Origin: Phycicoccus sp. HDW14
GTDB lineage: Bacteria > Actinomycetota > Actinomycetes > Actinomycetales > Dermatophilaceae
DNA: 64,000 nucleotides
Assembly: GCF_011383005.1 (NCBI RefSeq)
Contig: NZ_CP049935.1
Span: forward strand, 2,170,001 to 2,234,000
Direction of reading: 5' to 3'
The notes below the pieces were generated by a model. The model made no database searches. It worked only from the letters and a program-made list of their open reading frames with translations, and was not told the origin of the DNA. This document shows positions 34,581 through 42,661 of this stretch, piece after piece. The translations under genes and the position numbers were made by a program. Positions within the stretch are counted from its first letter, which is position 1, and every line of letters begins with the position of its first letter.

Positions 34581-36158
34581 TCAGACCGGCGGGACGTCGC
34601 GCCGCTTGGTCGCGAAGTGCCGGTCCCGTCGGGCGGCGTACCGCAGTCGGTGCAGCAGCTCGGAGCGCAGCTCCTCGGGCTCGACGACGTGGTCGACGAC
34701 GAGGTCGGCGGCCAGCCGCTCGAGGTCGACGTCCTCGAGGTACTCGGCCCGCCGGGCGGCGACGAACGCGTCCCGCGCCTCGACCCCCTCGGCCGCCTCC
34801 ACCTCGGCGATCTTGTTGGCGTACACCGCGTTGACCGCGGCCTCCGGGCCCATCACGGCGATCCGGGCGGTCGGCAGGGCGATCGTCGCGTCGGGGCCGA
34901 AGCCCGGACCGCCCATCGCGTACAGACCGGCGCCGTAGGCCTTCCGGACCACCACGCAGAACTGCGGCACGGTGGCGGAGGCGACGGCGGAGACCATCTT
35001 CGCGCCGTGCCGGATGATGCCCCCGCGCTCGACCTCGGAGCCGATCATGAACCCCGGCACGTCGGCGAGGTAGACGAGCGGGATCGAGAAGGCGTCGCAC
35101 AGCCAGATGAAGCGCGACGCCTTGTCGGCCGAGTCGGTGAAGAGCACACCGCCCTTGACGGCCGAGTTGTTGGCGACGATGCCGACGCTCTCGCCGGCCA
35201 TCCGTGCGAAGCCGACGACGAGCTCGGGCGCGAAGAGCGGCTTGACCTCGAAGAAGCTGTGCTCGTCGACGAGGCCGTCGATGAGCTCGTGGACGTCGAA
35301 GGGCTGGCTCTCGCGCTCGGGCACGCTGGCCCGGGTGAGCGGCGCCGACGGCTCCTCGGGGTGGTACGTCGGCAGGGCCGAGTGCCAGGTGTCCGGCAGG
35401 TACGAGAACCACAGACGGGCCAGCTCGATGGCCTCTGCGTCGTCGGCGGCCAGCAGGTCGCCGACGCCCGAGACCGTGCAGTGCATCCGCGCGCCGCCCA
35501 TCTCCTCGAGCGACACCTTCTCGCCGACGACCATCTCGGCCATCCGCGGGCTGCCGAGGTACATCGACGCGTTGCCCTCGACCATGATGATCGCGTCGCA
35601 GAAGCTCGGGATGTACGCGCCACCGGCCGCCGACGGGCCGAAGAGGCAGCAGATCTGCGGCACCTTGCCCGACAGCGCGACCTGGTTGTGGAAGATCCGG
35701 CCGGCGCCGCGGCGGCCGGGGAACATCTCGACCTGGTCGGTGATGCGGGCGCCCGCCGAGTCGACGAGCCAGAAGACCGGGAGCTCCTCGCGCAGCGCGG
35801 TCTCCGTCGCCCGGACGATCTTCTCGACCGTGCGGGCGCCCCACGAGCCGGCCTTGACCGTGGGGTCGTTGGCGATGACGACGACCGGCCGGTCCTCGAC
35901 CGTGCCCCGCCCGGTGACCACGCCGTCGGCCGGCAGCCCGGCCGCGCGCGAGTTGGCGTAGCGGCCGTCCTCGACGAACGAGCCGGCGTCGAGCAGCAGG
36001 TCGAGCCGGTCGCGGACGTACAGCTTGCCCTGGCTCGCGAGCTTGGCGGCGGCCTTCTCCGTGGGCGCGGCCGAGGCCGCGTGCGCCGCCTCCAGACGGG
36101 CCCGCACGTCGGCGACGCGGGGGTCGGCCGAGGGGTCGGGGGTCACGATGTCGCTCAT
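34581..36158 (-). CDS. Acyl-CoA carboxylase beta subunit (methylcrotonyl-type)
   Basis: 525-residue carboxyltransferase of the MCC/AccD1-like branch. PTEKAAAKLASQGKLYVRDRLDLLLD leads into GRGTVEDRPVVVIANDPTVKAGSW, LVDSAGARITDQVEMFPGRRGAGR and LFGPSAAGGAYIPSFCDAI; the C-terminal half has NNSAVKGGVLFTDSADKASRFI, DVPGFMIGSEVE and VRKAYGAGLYAMGGPGFGPD. The ATG overlaps the upstream acyl-CoA dehydrogenase stop (ATGA). No biotin carboxylase subunit follows in this strand, so the partner must be elsewhere, perhaps at 55.9 kb. Leucine/isovalerate breakdown is the likely setting, judged from its neighbours. Confidence 0.9.
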   Translation of the reverse strand: MSDIVTPDPSADPRVADVRARLEAAHAASAAPTEKAAAKLASQGKLYVRDRLDLLLDAGSFVEDGRYANSRAAGLPADGVVTGRGTVEDRPVVVIANDPTVKAGSWGARTVEKIVRATETALREELPVFWLVDSAGARITDQVEMFPGRRGAGRIFHNQVALSGKVPQICCLFGPSAAGGAYIPSFCDAIIMVEGNASMYLGSPRMAEMVVGEKVSLEEMGGARMHCTVSGVGDLLAADDAEAIELARLWFSYLPDTWHSALPTYHPEEPSAPLTRASVPERESQPFDVHELIDGLVDEHSFFEVKPLFAPELVVGFARMAGESVGIVANNSAVKGGVLFTDSADKASRFIWLCDAFSIPLVYLADVPGFMIGSEVERGGIIRHGAKMVSAVASATVPQFCVVVRKAYGAGLYAMGGPGFGPDATIALPTARIAVMGPEAAVNAVYANKIAEVEAAEGVEARDAFVAARRAEYLEDVDLERLAADLVVDHVVEPEELRSELLHRLRYAARRDRHFATKRRDVPPV

Positions 36159-37348
36159 GCCGGGAGGCCGAGGCCCTTCGCGAGGACCATGCGCTGCACC
36201 TCGGAGGTGCCCTCGCCGATCTCGAGGATCTTCGCGTCGCGGTAGAAGCGGGCCACGGGGTACTCCTCCATGAAGCCGTTGCCACCGAAGACCTGGGTGG
36301 CGATGCGGGTGGCGGTGACCGCGGCCTCGGACGTGTAGAGCTTGGCCTTGGCCGCGGCCTGCTTGACCTCCTCGACCGAGCGGCGCCCGGCCTCGTGCTC
36401 ATCCTTGAGCCAGGCCGCCCGGTAGGTGAGCAGGCGCGCGGCGTCCTCCATGACGGCGAGGTCGGCGACCGGGAAGGCGACGCCCTGGTTGACGCCGATC
36501 GGACGGCCGAAGGCGGTGCGGGACTTCGCGTACGCCGCGGCCTCCTCGCGCATCCGGGTGATGAGACCGAGGGCGAGGGCGCTGATGGCGATGCGGCCGT
36601 CGTCGAGGGTCTTGAGGAACTGGTGGAACCCGCGGCCGCGCTCGCCGAGCAGGTTGCCCGACGGCACGCGGCATCCGGAGAAGGAGAGCCCGTGGGTGTC
36701 GGAGATGTTCCAGCCCATCTTCCGGTAGGCCGGCTCGACGGTGAACCCCGGTGTGCCGGAGGGGATCATCACGGCAGAGATCTCGGGGCGGCCGTTCTCG
36801 AGGGTGCCGGTGCGCGCCGTGACGGTGACGACCGAGGTGATGTCGGTGCCCGAGTTGGTGATGAAGGCCTTGGCGCCGTCGACGACCCACTCGTCGGTGG
36901 CCTCGTCGAGGACGGCCTTCGTGCGGCTGGCGCCCGCGTCGGACCCGGCGTCCGGCTCGGTGAGCCCGAAGCCGGCGAGCGCGCGCCCGGCGACGAGGTC
37001 GGGGAGGAAGCGCTCCTTCTGCTCCTCGCTGCCGTACGTGAGGATCGGGTTGATGCCCAGGCCCACACCGGCCGAGAGGGTGATGCCGATGGACTGGTCG
37101 ACCCGGCCGAGCTCCTCGATGGCGATGCAGAGGCTGGTGAACGCGCCGCCGTCGGCGTCCTCGAGGGAGCCGCCGAACGCCTCCGGCACGACGAGCCCGA
37201 AGAGACCGAGCTCGCCCATCCGTGGCACGAGGTCGGTCGGGAAGTGGTGGTCGTGGTCCCACTGCGCGACGTGCGGCTCGACGGCCTCGGTGGCGAACTC
37301 GCGGACGACCGCCCGGAAGTCCTCGTGGTCCTTGCCCAGCTCGTACAT
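36155..37348 (-). CDS. Acyl-CoA dehydrogenase (isovaleryl/branched-chain type likely)
   Basis: 397 residues, starting MYELGKDHEDFRAVV. FAD-binding and catalytic features: LTEPDAGSDAGASR, AFITNSGTD, a middle domain ending SFSGCRVPSGNLLGERGRGFHQFLKTLDDGRI, FGRPIGVNQGVAFPVADLAVMEDAARLL (parts), and IATQVFGGNGFMEEYPVARFYRDAKIL, EIGEGTSEVQRMVLAKGLG at the C-terminus, where the Glu before GT is typical of a catalytic base. I chose ATG at 37348; upstream extension would run through the regulatory palindrome. It forms an operon with the methylcrotonyl-type beta subunit and is divergent from a MerR gene. Confidence 0.9.
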   Translation of the reverse strand: MYELGKDHEDFRAVVREFATEAVEPHVAQWDHDHHFPTDLVPRMGELGLFGLVVPEAFGGSLEDADGGAFTSLCIAIEELGRVDQSIGITLSAGVGLGINPILTYGSEEQKERFLPDLVAGRALAGFGLTEPDAGSDAGASRTKAVLDEATDEWVVDGAKAFITNSGTDITSVVTVTARTGTLENGRPEISAVMIPSGTPGFTVEPAYRKMGWNISDTHGLSFSGCRVPSGNLLGERGRGFHQFLKTLDDGRIAISALALGLITRMREEAAAYAKSRTAFGRPIGVNQGVAFPVADLAVMEDAARLLTYRAAWLKDEHEAGRRSVEEVKQAAAKAKLYTSEAAVTATRIATQVFGGNGFMEEYPVARFYRDAKILEIGEGTSEVQRMVLAKGLGLPA

Positions 37349-37412
37349 GGTGCGCCCCTTCGCGCTCGGGTCCCCGGCCCCGGGTCGCGGCGGCCGGCAG
37401 GTGGTCACGTTC

Positions 37413-37442
37413 TTGACGTTGACGTCAACGTAAAGCAATACT
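37413..37442 (+). promoter_or_regulatory. MerR-type promoter with LiuR-like palindrome
   Basis: ACGTTGACGTCAACGT (37416-37431) is a perfect 16-base palindrome. On the plus strand it lies between a TTGACG -35 (37413-37418) and an AATACT -10 (37437-37442, 7 bases before GTG 37450). The site resembles the TTGACGT...ACGTCAA operators of LiuR-type MerR regulators of branched-chain acid catabolism and sits between the MerR gene and the FadE-AccD operon. Confidence 0.75.
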
Positions 37443-37449
37443 CGCCCTC

Positions 37450-37872
37450 GTGACAAGCCCGAGCACCACCCGCGCGGCCCGTACCCCCGGTGCGGACGAC
37501 CGCACCCGGACCATCGCCGAGGTGGCCGACGAGTTCGGCGTCACCCACCGCACGGTGCGTCACTACGAGGAGCTCGGGCTGATCTCCCCCGAGCGCCGGG
37601 GCACGACCCGCGTCTACCACCGGCGCGACCGCACCCGCCTCGGGCTGATCCTGCGCGGCAAGCGGCTCGGCTTCCCGCTCGAGGAGATCCGCACGATCAT
37701 CGACCTCTACGACGCGCCCCGCGGCCGCCGCAGCCAGCTGGAGTACGTGCTCGGCCAGATCGACGAGCGGCGCGAGGACCTCGAGCAGCGCCGCCGCGAC
37801 CTCGAGGCCGCCCTCTCCGAGCTCACCGAGTTCGAGCGCCGCTGCCGCGCCGACCTCGAGCGCCTCGGCTGA
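37450..37872 (+). CDS. MerR-family transcriptional regulator (LiuR-like)
   Basis: 140 residues. The winged-helix N-terminus (about residues 20-90) has TIAEVADEFGVTHRTVRHYEELGLISPERRGTTRVYHRRD in parts: EFGVTHRTVRHYEELGL and GTTRVYHRRD are the MerR hallmarks. A dimerisation coiled coil follows (QIDERREDLEQRRRDLEAAL), with no metal-binding loop. It starts GTG at 37450 and is divergent from an acyl-CoA dehydrogenase and methylcrotonyl-type carboxylase beta gene. In gammaproteobacteria LiuR controls leucine/isovalerate genes of this kind; the same role here is inferred from the palindrome and neighbours. Confidence 0.9.
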   Translation: MTSPSTTRAARTPGADDRTRTIAEVADEFGVTHRTVRHYEELGLISPERRGTTRVYHRRDRTRLGLILRGKRLGFPLEEIRTIIDLYDAPRGRRSQLEYVLGQIDERREDLEQRRRDLEAALSELTEFERRCRADLERLG

Positions 37873-37912
37873 CCCCGTCCCGTCGCCGCCCTAGGCTGGG
37901 CCCGCACCGGGG

Positions 37913-37953
37913 TTGACGTTCGCGATCGCAAACACTACGTTTGCGATCGCGAA
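37913..37953 (+). promoter_or_regulatory. Promoter with perfect 15-bp inverted repeat (AsiSI-like cores)
   Basis: TTGACG (37913-37918), 17-base spacer and TACGTT (37936-37941). Overlapping the spacer and -10 are TTCGCGATCGCAAAC (37919-37933) and GTTTGCGATCGCGAA (37939-37953), exact inverse complements separated by 5 bases; each arm contains GCGATCGC. The site is 19-53 bases upstream of the VWA protein ATG at 37972. Confidence 0.75.
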
Positions 37954-37971
37954 CACACAGGGGAGGATCCG

Positions 37972-39930
37972 ATGTCACACCACCGCACGTCACGCCTCAC
38001 GGCACTGGCCACCACCGTCGTCGTCGCCCTCGGGCTCGGCGTGGCCGCCGCTGCGCCGAGCCCGGCCGACGAGACCACGCCGGGACGCCTGCTGCTCATG
38101 CTCGACGCCTCCGGCTCGATGAAGAAGCCCGACCCCTCCGGCCTGAGCAAGATCGAGGCCGCGAAGAAGGCGCTGACCTCGGTCGTCGGCGCCCTGCCGG
38201 AGGACAGCCAGGTCGGGCTGCGGGTCTACGGCGCGACGGTCGACAGCAACGGCAAGCCGACGAAGGCCGCCTGCGCGGACAGCCAGGCCGTGGTGCCGGT
38301 CGGCGCACTCGACCGGCCCGCCCTGACCAGGGCCATCTCCCGCTTCCGGGCCGTCGGCGAGACCCCCATCGCCTACTCGCTGACCAAGGCGCTGGCCGAC
38401 CTCGGCCCCACGGGCAAGCGCAACATCGTCCTCGTCTCCGACGGCGAGGAGTCCTGCGTCCCCGACCCGTGCCCCACGGTGAAGAAGCTCGTCGCCGACG
38501 GCGTCGACCTGCAGATCGACACCGTGGGCTTCGCGGTCTCGGCGAAGGCCCGCAAGCAGCTGCAGTGCATCGCCGACGCCGGGCGCGGCACCTACTACGA
38601 CGCCGAGGACGCCGGGGCGCTCGCCACCTCGCTCGGCAAGCTCTCCCAGCGGGCCCTGCGCCCGTTCACGGTCAGCGGCACCCCGGTGGTCGCCACCGAG
38701 ACCGCCGAGACCGCTCCCGTGCTGACCCCGGGTCAGTACACCGACACCTTCGCCGTGGGGACCGCCCCGCGGTACTACGCGGTGCAGCGCACGGCCGGCT
38801 CCACGATCCGCCTCTCCCTCACCGCCCGGCCACCCGCGAACCCCGAGTCCTACTCCACGGAGCGCCTCGACGTCACGGTCATGACGCCCGAGGGCAAGCA
38901 GTGCCGCAACGACAACGCGCTGCGCTTCGACCCGGGCCGCCGCGCCGAGGCGGTCGTCTCACAGATCCGCGTCGACGGCCCGGAGGACGCCTCGGACACC
39001 GACCCCTGCCACACGGCGACGACGCTGCGGGTCAGCGTCCACCGGCCGAAGGGGGTCGACCAGGACGTCCCCGTCGAGGTCCTCTACATCGAGGAGCCGG
39101 CCCTGCGCGACGCCACCGGCCTGCCCGCGACGCTCGAGCCGACCGGGGTGAAGGCCTTGGTCGCGCCCGCCTCGGGCGCCGGGGAGACGGTGGTCGGGGG
39201 CGGCGGCTTCTCCGACGCGCTGACGCTGACGCCCGGCACGTACCGCGACACCCTCCTGCCCGCCGAGCAGATCTTCTACCGGGTGCGCCTCGACTGGGGC
39301 CAGCGCGCCGCGCTGACCGTCGACGCCCCGGAGCCCGGTGAAAAGCTGACGCTCGGCTCGACCTCGTACACCGGGTTCGCCGTCGACGTCTACGCGCCCG
39401 ACCGGGCGGTCCTGACCCGCACCTCGGGCGAGCCCCGCAACGCCGGGTCACTCGGCCCGGCGGGCACCTCGCTCCAGCTCACCGAGTACACCCCCGAGGT
39501 GCGGTGGGCCAACCGCACGGCCTTCGGCAACGGTCCGTACTCGTTCGTGCAGTTGCGCAAGGCCTCGCTCGCCGGCTACTACTACTTCGCCGTGGGCCGC
39601 ACCGACGAGCCCGACGGCGCGGACAGCGCCGCCCCGGTCGACGTCCGGCTCCGGGTCGCCGTCGAGGGATCACCCACCGGTGCACCGCAGTACGCCGGCG
39701 CGGTCGCGGCCACGGGCCCGTCGACGACGCCCTCGGCCTCCCCCACGCCCTCGGCCTCGACCACTCCCGTGGCGTCCGGCCCGGCCCGTGACAAGGACGA
39801 CGGCAGCCCGTGGCCGATCGTCGCCGGCGGGGGCCTCGTGGCGCTGCTCGGTGCGGGTGGGGTGCTGTACGCCCTGCGTCGCGGTCGCGGCACGGGGCCG
39901 ACTCAGCCGCCGGGCGGGTCCCAGGCGTAG
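37972..39930 (+). CDS. Exported VWA-domain protein with C-terminal membrane anchor
   Basis: 652 residues. Signal peptide (about residues 1-32), VWA domain (about 38-225) with the MIDAS motif DASGSM, the metal-binding T (ETPIAY region) and VSDGEE; many Cys pairs in the domain. A beta-rich region follows that appears to be duplicated: LTPGQYTDTFAVG (near 258-270) and LTPGTYRDTLLP (near 422-433). Then a Ser/Thr/Pro linker, one membrane span (PWPIVAGGGLVALLGAGGVLYAL) and a basic tail. ATG at 37972 follows GGGGAGGA. The operator upstream suggests tight control. Probably senses or binds wall or extracellular ligands. It converges on, and overlaps by 28 bases, the Ser/Thr kinase gene. Confidence 0.85.
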   Translation: MSHHRTSRLTALATTVVVALGLGVAAAAPSPADETTPGRLLLMLDASGSMKKPDPSGLSKIEAAKKALTSVVGALPEDSQVGLRVYGATVDSNGKPTKAACADSQAVVPVGALDRPALTRAISRFRAVGETPIAYSLTKALADLGPTGKRNIVLVSDGEESCVPDPCPTVKKLVADGVDLQIDTVGFAVSAKARKQLQCIADAGRGTYYDAEDAGALATSLGKLSQRALRPFTVSGTPVVATETAETAPVLTPGQYTDTFAVGTAPRYYAVQRTAGSTIRLSLTARPPANPESYSTERLDVTVMTPEGKQCRNDNALRFDPGRRAEAVVSQIRVDGPEDASDTDPCHTATTLRVSVHRPKGVDQDVPVEVLYIEEPALRDATGLPATLEPTGVKALVAPASGAGETVVGGGGFSDALTLTPGTYRDTLLPAEQIFYRVRLDWGQRAALTVDAPEPGEKLTLGSTSYTGFAVDVYAPDRAVLTRTSGEPRNAGSLGPAGTSLQLTEYTPEVRWANRTAFGNGPYSFVQLRKASLAGYYYFAVGRTDEPDGADSAAPVDVRLRVAVEGSPTGAPQYAGAVAATGPSTTPSASPTPSASTTPVASGPARDKDDGSPWPIVAGGGLVALLGAGGVLYALRRGRGTGPTQPPGGSQA

Positions 39931-41222
39931 CGGCCGTCGTCGCGCTGCCGACAGACCACCGGCTCGCCGGCGATCGTCTCCTCGCGCAGCCCGACGTCGC
40001 TGAACGAGCACTCCTGCCCGACCCGGACCACGACCGTCCCCACCTGCACGCTCCCCCGGCTCGTCGACGGGCTGGGCGACGGGGTGGGTGACGGGGACGA
40101 GGTCGAGGGTGTTCCGCTCGGAGTCGGCGTGGCCGACCGGGACGGCGAGGCCGTGGGTGTGGGTGTCGTGCCCGGGTCCGGATCGCCGTCGGTGCCGACG
40201 GCCCACCAGGCCAGCCCGCCACCCAGGACCAGCACGGCCGCTGCGGCGACGGCCACGAGCGGACGGCGCGGACCGCGCGGTGACCCGGGGCGCGACGCGC
40301 TGACCGATAGGTCGTCGGCCTCCGGTGGCGGGGGGATGGTCGGCGCCGCGACCCGGGTCGGCAGGTCGTCGACGGGGTCGACCCGCAGCTGCCGGCGGCC
40401 GTCGCCGGGTGCCGGCACGTGGGTGAGCACCTCGACCTCGCCGAGCGCCGCGTCCGTCCACGCGAGCGAGGGGTCGGCGAGCAGGTCGCCGGCGGCCCCG
40501 GCCGAGGCCGGCCTTGCGGTGGGGTCGGGGTCGGTGAGGGCGGCGACGGCCGACGCGAGCGCCGGCGGGGTTCCCTCGGGGAGCACTGCCGCGGCCGGGT
40601 CGGAGGGGCGGGTGCCGGTGAGCAGGGCCCGGGCCACCTGCCCGGCCGCGTAGAGGTCGACGGCCGGGGCGGGGTCGGCGCCCTCCTCCACCTCGGGCGC
40701 GATGTACCCCGGCGTCCCCGTGACGGCCCCGCTACGGGTGAAGCGGGGCCCGTCCTCGTCGACGGCGATGCCGAAGTCGGTGAGCAGCGCGTGCGGACGC
40801 CCCGTGCCGGTCGCGACGAGGAGCAGGTTGGCCGGCTTGACGTCCCGGTGGACGAGTCCGGCGCCGTGCACGGACTCCAGGGCCGACAGCAGCTGGCGCA
40901 GCAGCTCGGCGACGAGCAGCGGTGGCAACCGGCCGTGGTCGCCGACCAGGCTGGCCGCCGACCCGCCGTCGACGACGGGCATCGTGAAGAGGACGCGGTC
41001 GTCCTCCCCCGCCCAGCCGAGTGGGGTCAGGACGTGCGGGTGGCGCACGCGTACGGCCTGCTCGCGCACGAAGCGCAGCAGGGACACCGCGTCGGACTGG
41101 CGCAGCACCTTGGCCGCGACCACTCGCTCCTCCCGGCGGTCCCAGACCCGCCAGACCGACCCCATGCCCCCCTCACCGATGAGGTCGAGCAGCTCGTACC
41201 TGCCCGCGAAGACCTCACCCAC
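39903..41222 (-). CDS. Serine/threonine protein kinase (PknB-like) with single span
   Basis: 439 residues. Kinase domain about 8-270: glycine loop LIGEGGMGSVW, Lys38 in VVAAKVL, HRDVKPANLL with Asp127, DFGIA at 149-153, activation loop TGTPGYIAPEVEEG. Juxtamembrane Pro-rich segment, one span near 322-345 (VAVAAAAVLVLGGGLAWWAV), a Ser/Pro/Thr linker and a short extracellular domain (about 385-439) with two cysteines. GTG at 41222 overlaps the end of the XRE gene by 8 bases. It probably transduces an envelope signal; neighbour OO-type VWA protein faces it tail to tail. Substrates unknown. Confidence 0.92.
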   Translation of the reverse strand: MGEVFAGRYELLDLIGEGGMGSVWRVWDRREERVVAAKVLRQSDAVSLLRFVREQAVRVRHPHVLTPLGWAGEDDRVLFTMPVVDGGSAASLVGDHGRLPPLLVAELLRQLLSALESVHGAGLVHRDVKPANLLLVATGTGRPHALLTDFGIAVDEDGPRFTRSGAVTGTPGYIAPEVEEGADPAPAVDLYAAGQVARALLTGTRPSDPAAAVLPEGTPPALASAVAALTDPDPTARPASAGAAGDLLADPSLAWTDAALGEVEVLTHVPAPGDGRRQLRVDPVDDLPTRVAAPTIPPPPEADDLSVSASRPGSPRGPRRPLVAVAAAAVLVLGGGLAWWAVGTDGDPDPGTTPTPTASPSRSATPTPSGTPSTSSPSPTPSPSPSTSRGSVQVGTVVVRVGQECSFSDVGLREETIAGEPVVCRQRDDGRYAWDPPGG

Positions 41223-41664
41223 GGCCGGCGAGGTCGGCGGCCTGGCGGAGCAGCGCGGCGAGGGCCGGCGACCCGACCTGCCCTGCGGCGGCCAGCAGCT
41301 CCTCGGTGGGCAGCACCCGCCCGAGGGCCCGGGCGGCGGCGGCGGCGTCCGAGGCTGGGTCGCTCGTCAGCGTCGCCTGCTCGGCCCGGATCTCGGCGAG
41401 CCGGTGGGCCACGGCGTCCGCCGACAGCCCCGACGCCTGTCGGGCCAGCGCGAGCACGGCCTGCAACCGGTGCACCGCAGCGGGGTTGCCGATCTTGACG
41501 CGCTGGCCGCTGAGCAGCTGGGAGAGCATCGGAGCCGAGAGGCCGAGCACCTCGGCGAGGCGCCCCTGGGTCAGGCCGAGGGCTCGGGTCGCCTCCGAGA
41601 CGAGGTCGGCGAGCGGCGCGCCGTAGAGGCTGCGCTGCTGGTCGAGGGCATCGGCCGAGGTCAC
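41215..41664 (-). CDS. XRE-family helix-turn-helix protein in the kinase operon
   Basis: 149 residues. The N-terminal HTH (about residues 14-75) includes LADLVSEATRALGLTQGRLAEVLGLSAPMLSQLLSGQRVKIGNPAAV in parts (LTQGRLAEVLGLSAPMLSQLL is too long to quote in full; the key turn is LTQGRLAEVL and SAPMLSQLLSG). The rest is helical with Ala/Leu. GTG at 41664 has TAGACT 7 bases upstream, and its stop overlaps the kinase start, so the two are co-expressed. It may be the kinase's regulatory partner or phosphorylation target. Confidence 0.83.
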   Translation of the reverse strand: MTSADALDQQRSLYGAPLADLVSEATRALGLTQGRLAEVLGLSAPMLSQLLSGQRVKIGNPAAVHRLQAVLALARQASGLSADAVAHRLAEIRAEQATLTSDPASDAAAAARALGRVLPTEELLAAAGQVGSPALAALLRQAADLAGRG

Positions 41665-41671
41665 GCGCGCC

Positions 41672-41677
41672 AGTCTA
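41672..41677 (-). promoter_or_regulatory. -10 element of the XRE-kinase operon
   Basis: TAGACT on the minus strand, 7 bases before the GTG at 41664. Confidence 0.45.
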
Positions 41678-41696
41678 GGCAGGGCCGGCCGACGGG

Positions 41697-42625
41697 TCAG
41701 GCCGGTCGGCCGGCGAGGAAGGCGTCGATCTCCGCCCGGGTGGGGGCGGTGTCGGGGCCGCGCCGGGTGACCTTGAGGGCACCGGCGGCGTTGGCCCGGG
41801 CGGCGGCATCCGTCCACGACAGCCCGGCCGCCCGCTCGGCGAGGAGGACGCCGGTGTGCGTGTCGCCCGCCCCGTTGGTGTCGACGGGCCGGCGGGGGTG
41901 CCCGGGGACGAAGACCTGGTCCGACCCCTCACGCACGAGGCAGCCGCGCGGGCCGTCGCGCACGATGGTCACGGCCTCCGGGCGCAGCATCCCGGCGACA
42001 ACCTGCGCGGCCTCGCGGATGCCGCGGACCCCGGCGAGGGCGTCGGCCTCGTCGGCGTTGCCCGTCCACACGTCGGTGCGACCGAGGACCGTGTCGCGGA
42101 CCCGGGCGTCGGCCTCGACGAAGGCGGCGCCGGGGTCGAGCACGACGACGACGCCGTCGGGGAGGCCCTCGAGCCACTCGACGAGCGGGTCGCGCGTGCG
42201 TCCGAGGAGGCTGTAGCCGCTGACGCAGACGAGGTCGCCCGGCTGCGGGTCGCTCGTCTGGAGGGACTGCGCGGTGATGGCGCGCTCGGCCCCCTGCGTC
42301 GTGACGAAGGTGCGCTCGGCCGTCGGCTCGACGAGGACGACGCAGACGCCGGTGTCGAGGTCGGGCACGGGCGGCGCGGAGACCTCGATGCCGTCGGCGG
42401 CCAGCGCGGCGAGGACGATGTCGCCGTTCGGACCCGTGCCCACCGCCCCGGCATGCACCGCGTGGGCCCCGGAACGAGCGGCGGCGAGCAGGATCGTCAC
42501 CGCTCCCCCGGCGTACCGGTGGTAGGACCCGGCCATGACGTTGCCGCCGCGCGAGGGCAGCACCGGCACCTCGAGGACGGCGTCGACGAGGGCCTGCGCG
42601 GTGTGGATGACGCGGGGGCGGCCAT
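41697..42625 (-). CDS. PfkB-family carbohydrate kinase, one frame break
   Basis: About 309 residues once repaired. The ATG at 42625 reads MAAP, then the frame shifts at the G run 42614-42618 into RVIHTAQALVDAVLEVPVLPSRGGNVM; one added base restores a family-like N-terminus. The body shows GGAVTILLAAARSGAHAVHAGAVG, NADEADAL and the C-terminal signature NGAGDTHTGVLLAERA with the catalytic Asp. These kinases phosphorylate ribose, fructose, adenosine and other sugars; the substrate here cannot be told. TAGGGT lies 6 bases before the ATG. It follows the kynA gene by 36 bases. Confidence 0.82.
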
Positions 42626-42631
42626 GCGCCG

Positions 42632-42637
42632 ACCCTA
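42632..42637 (-). promoter_or_regulatory. -10 element of the PfkB gene
   Basis: TAGGGT on the minus strand, 6 bases before the ATG at 42625. Confidence 0.45.
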
Positions 42638-42661
42638 GCGGCGAGCGGGGTCAGCACGGGG

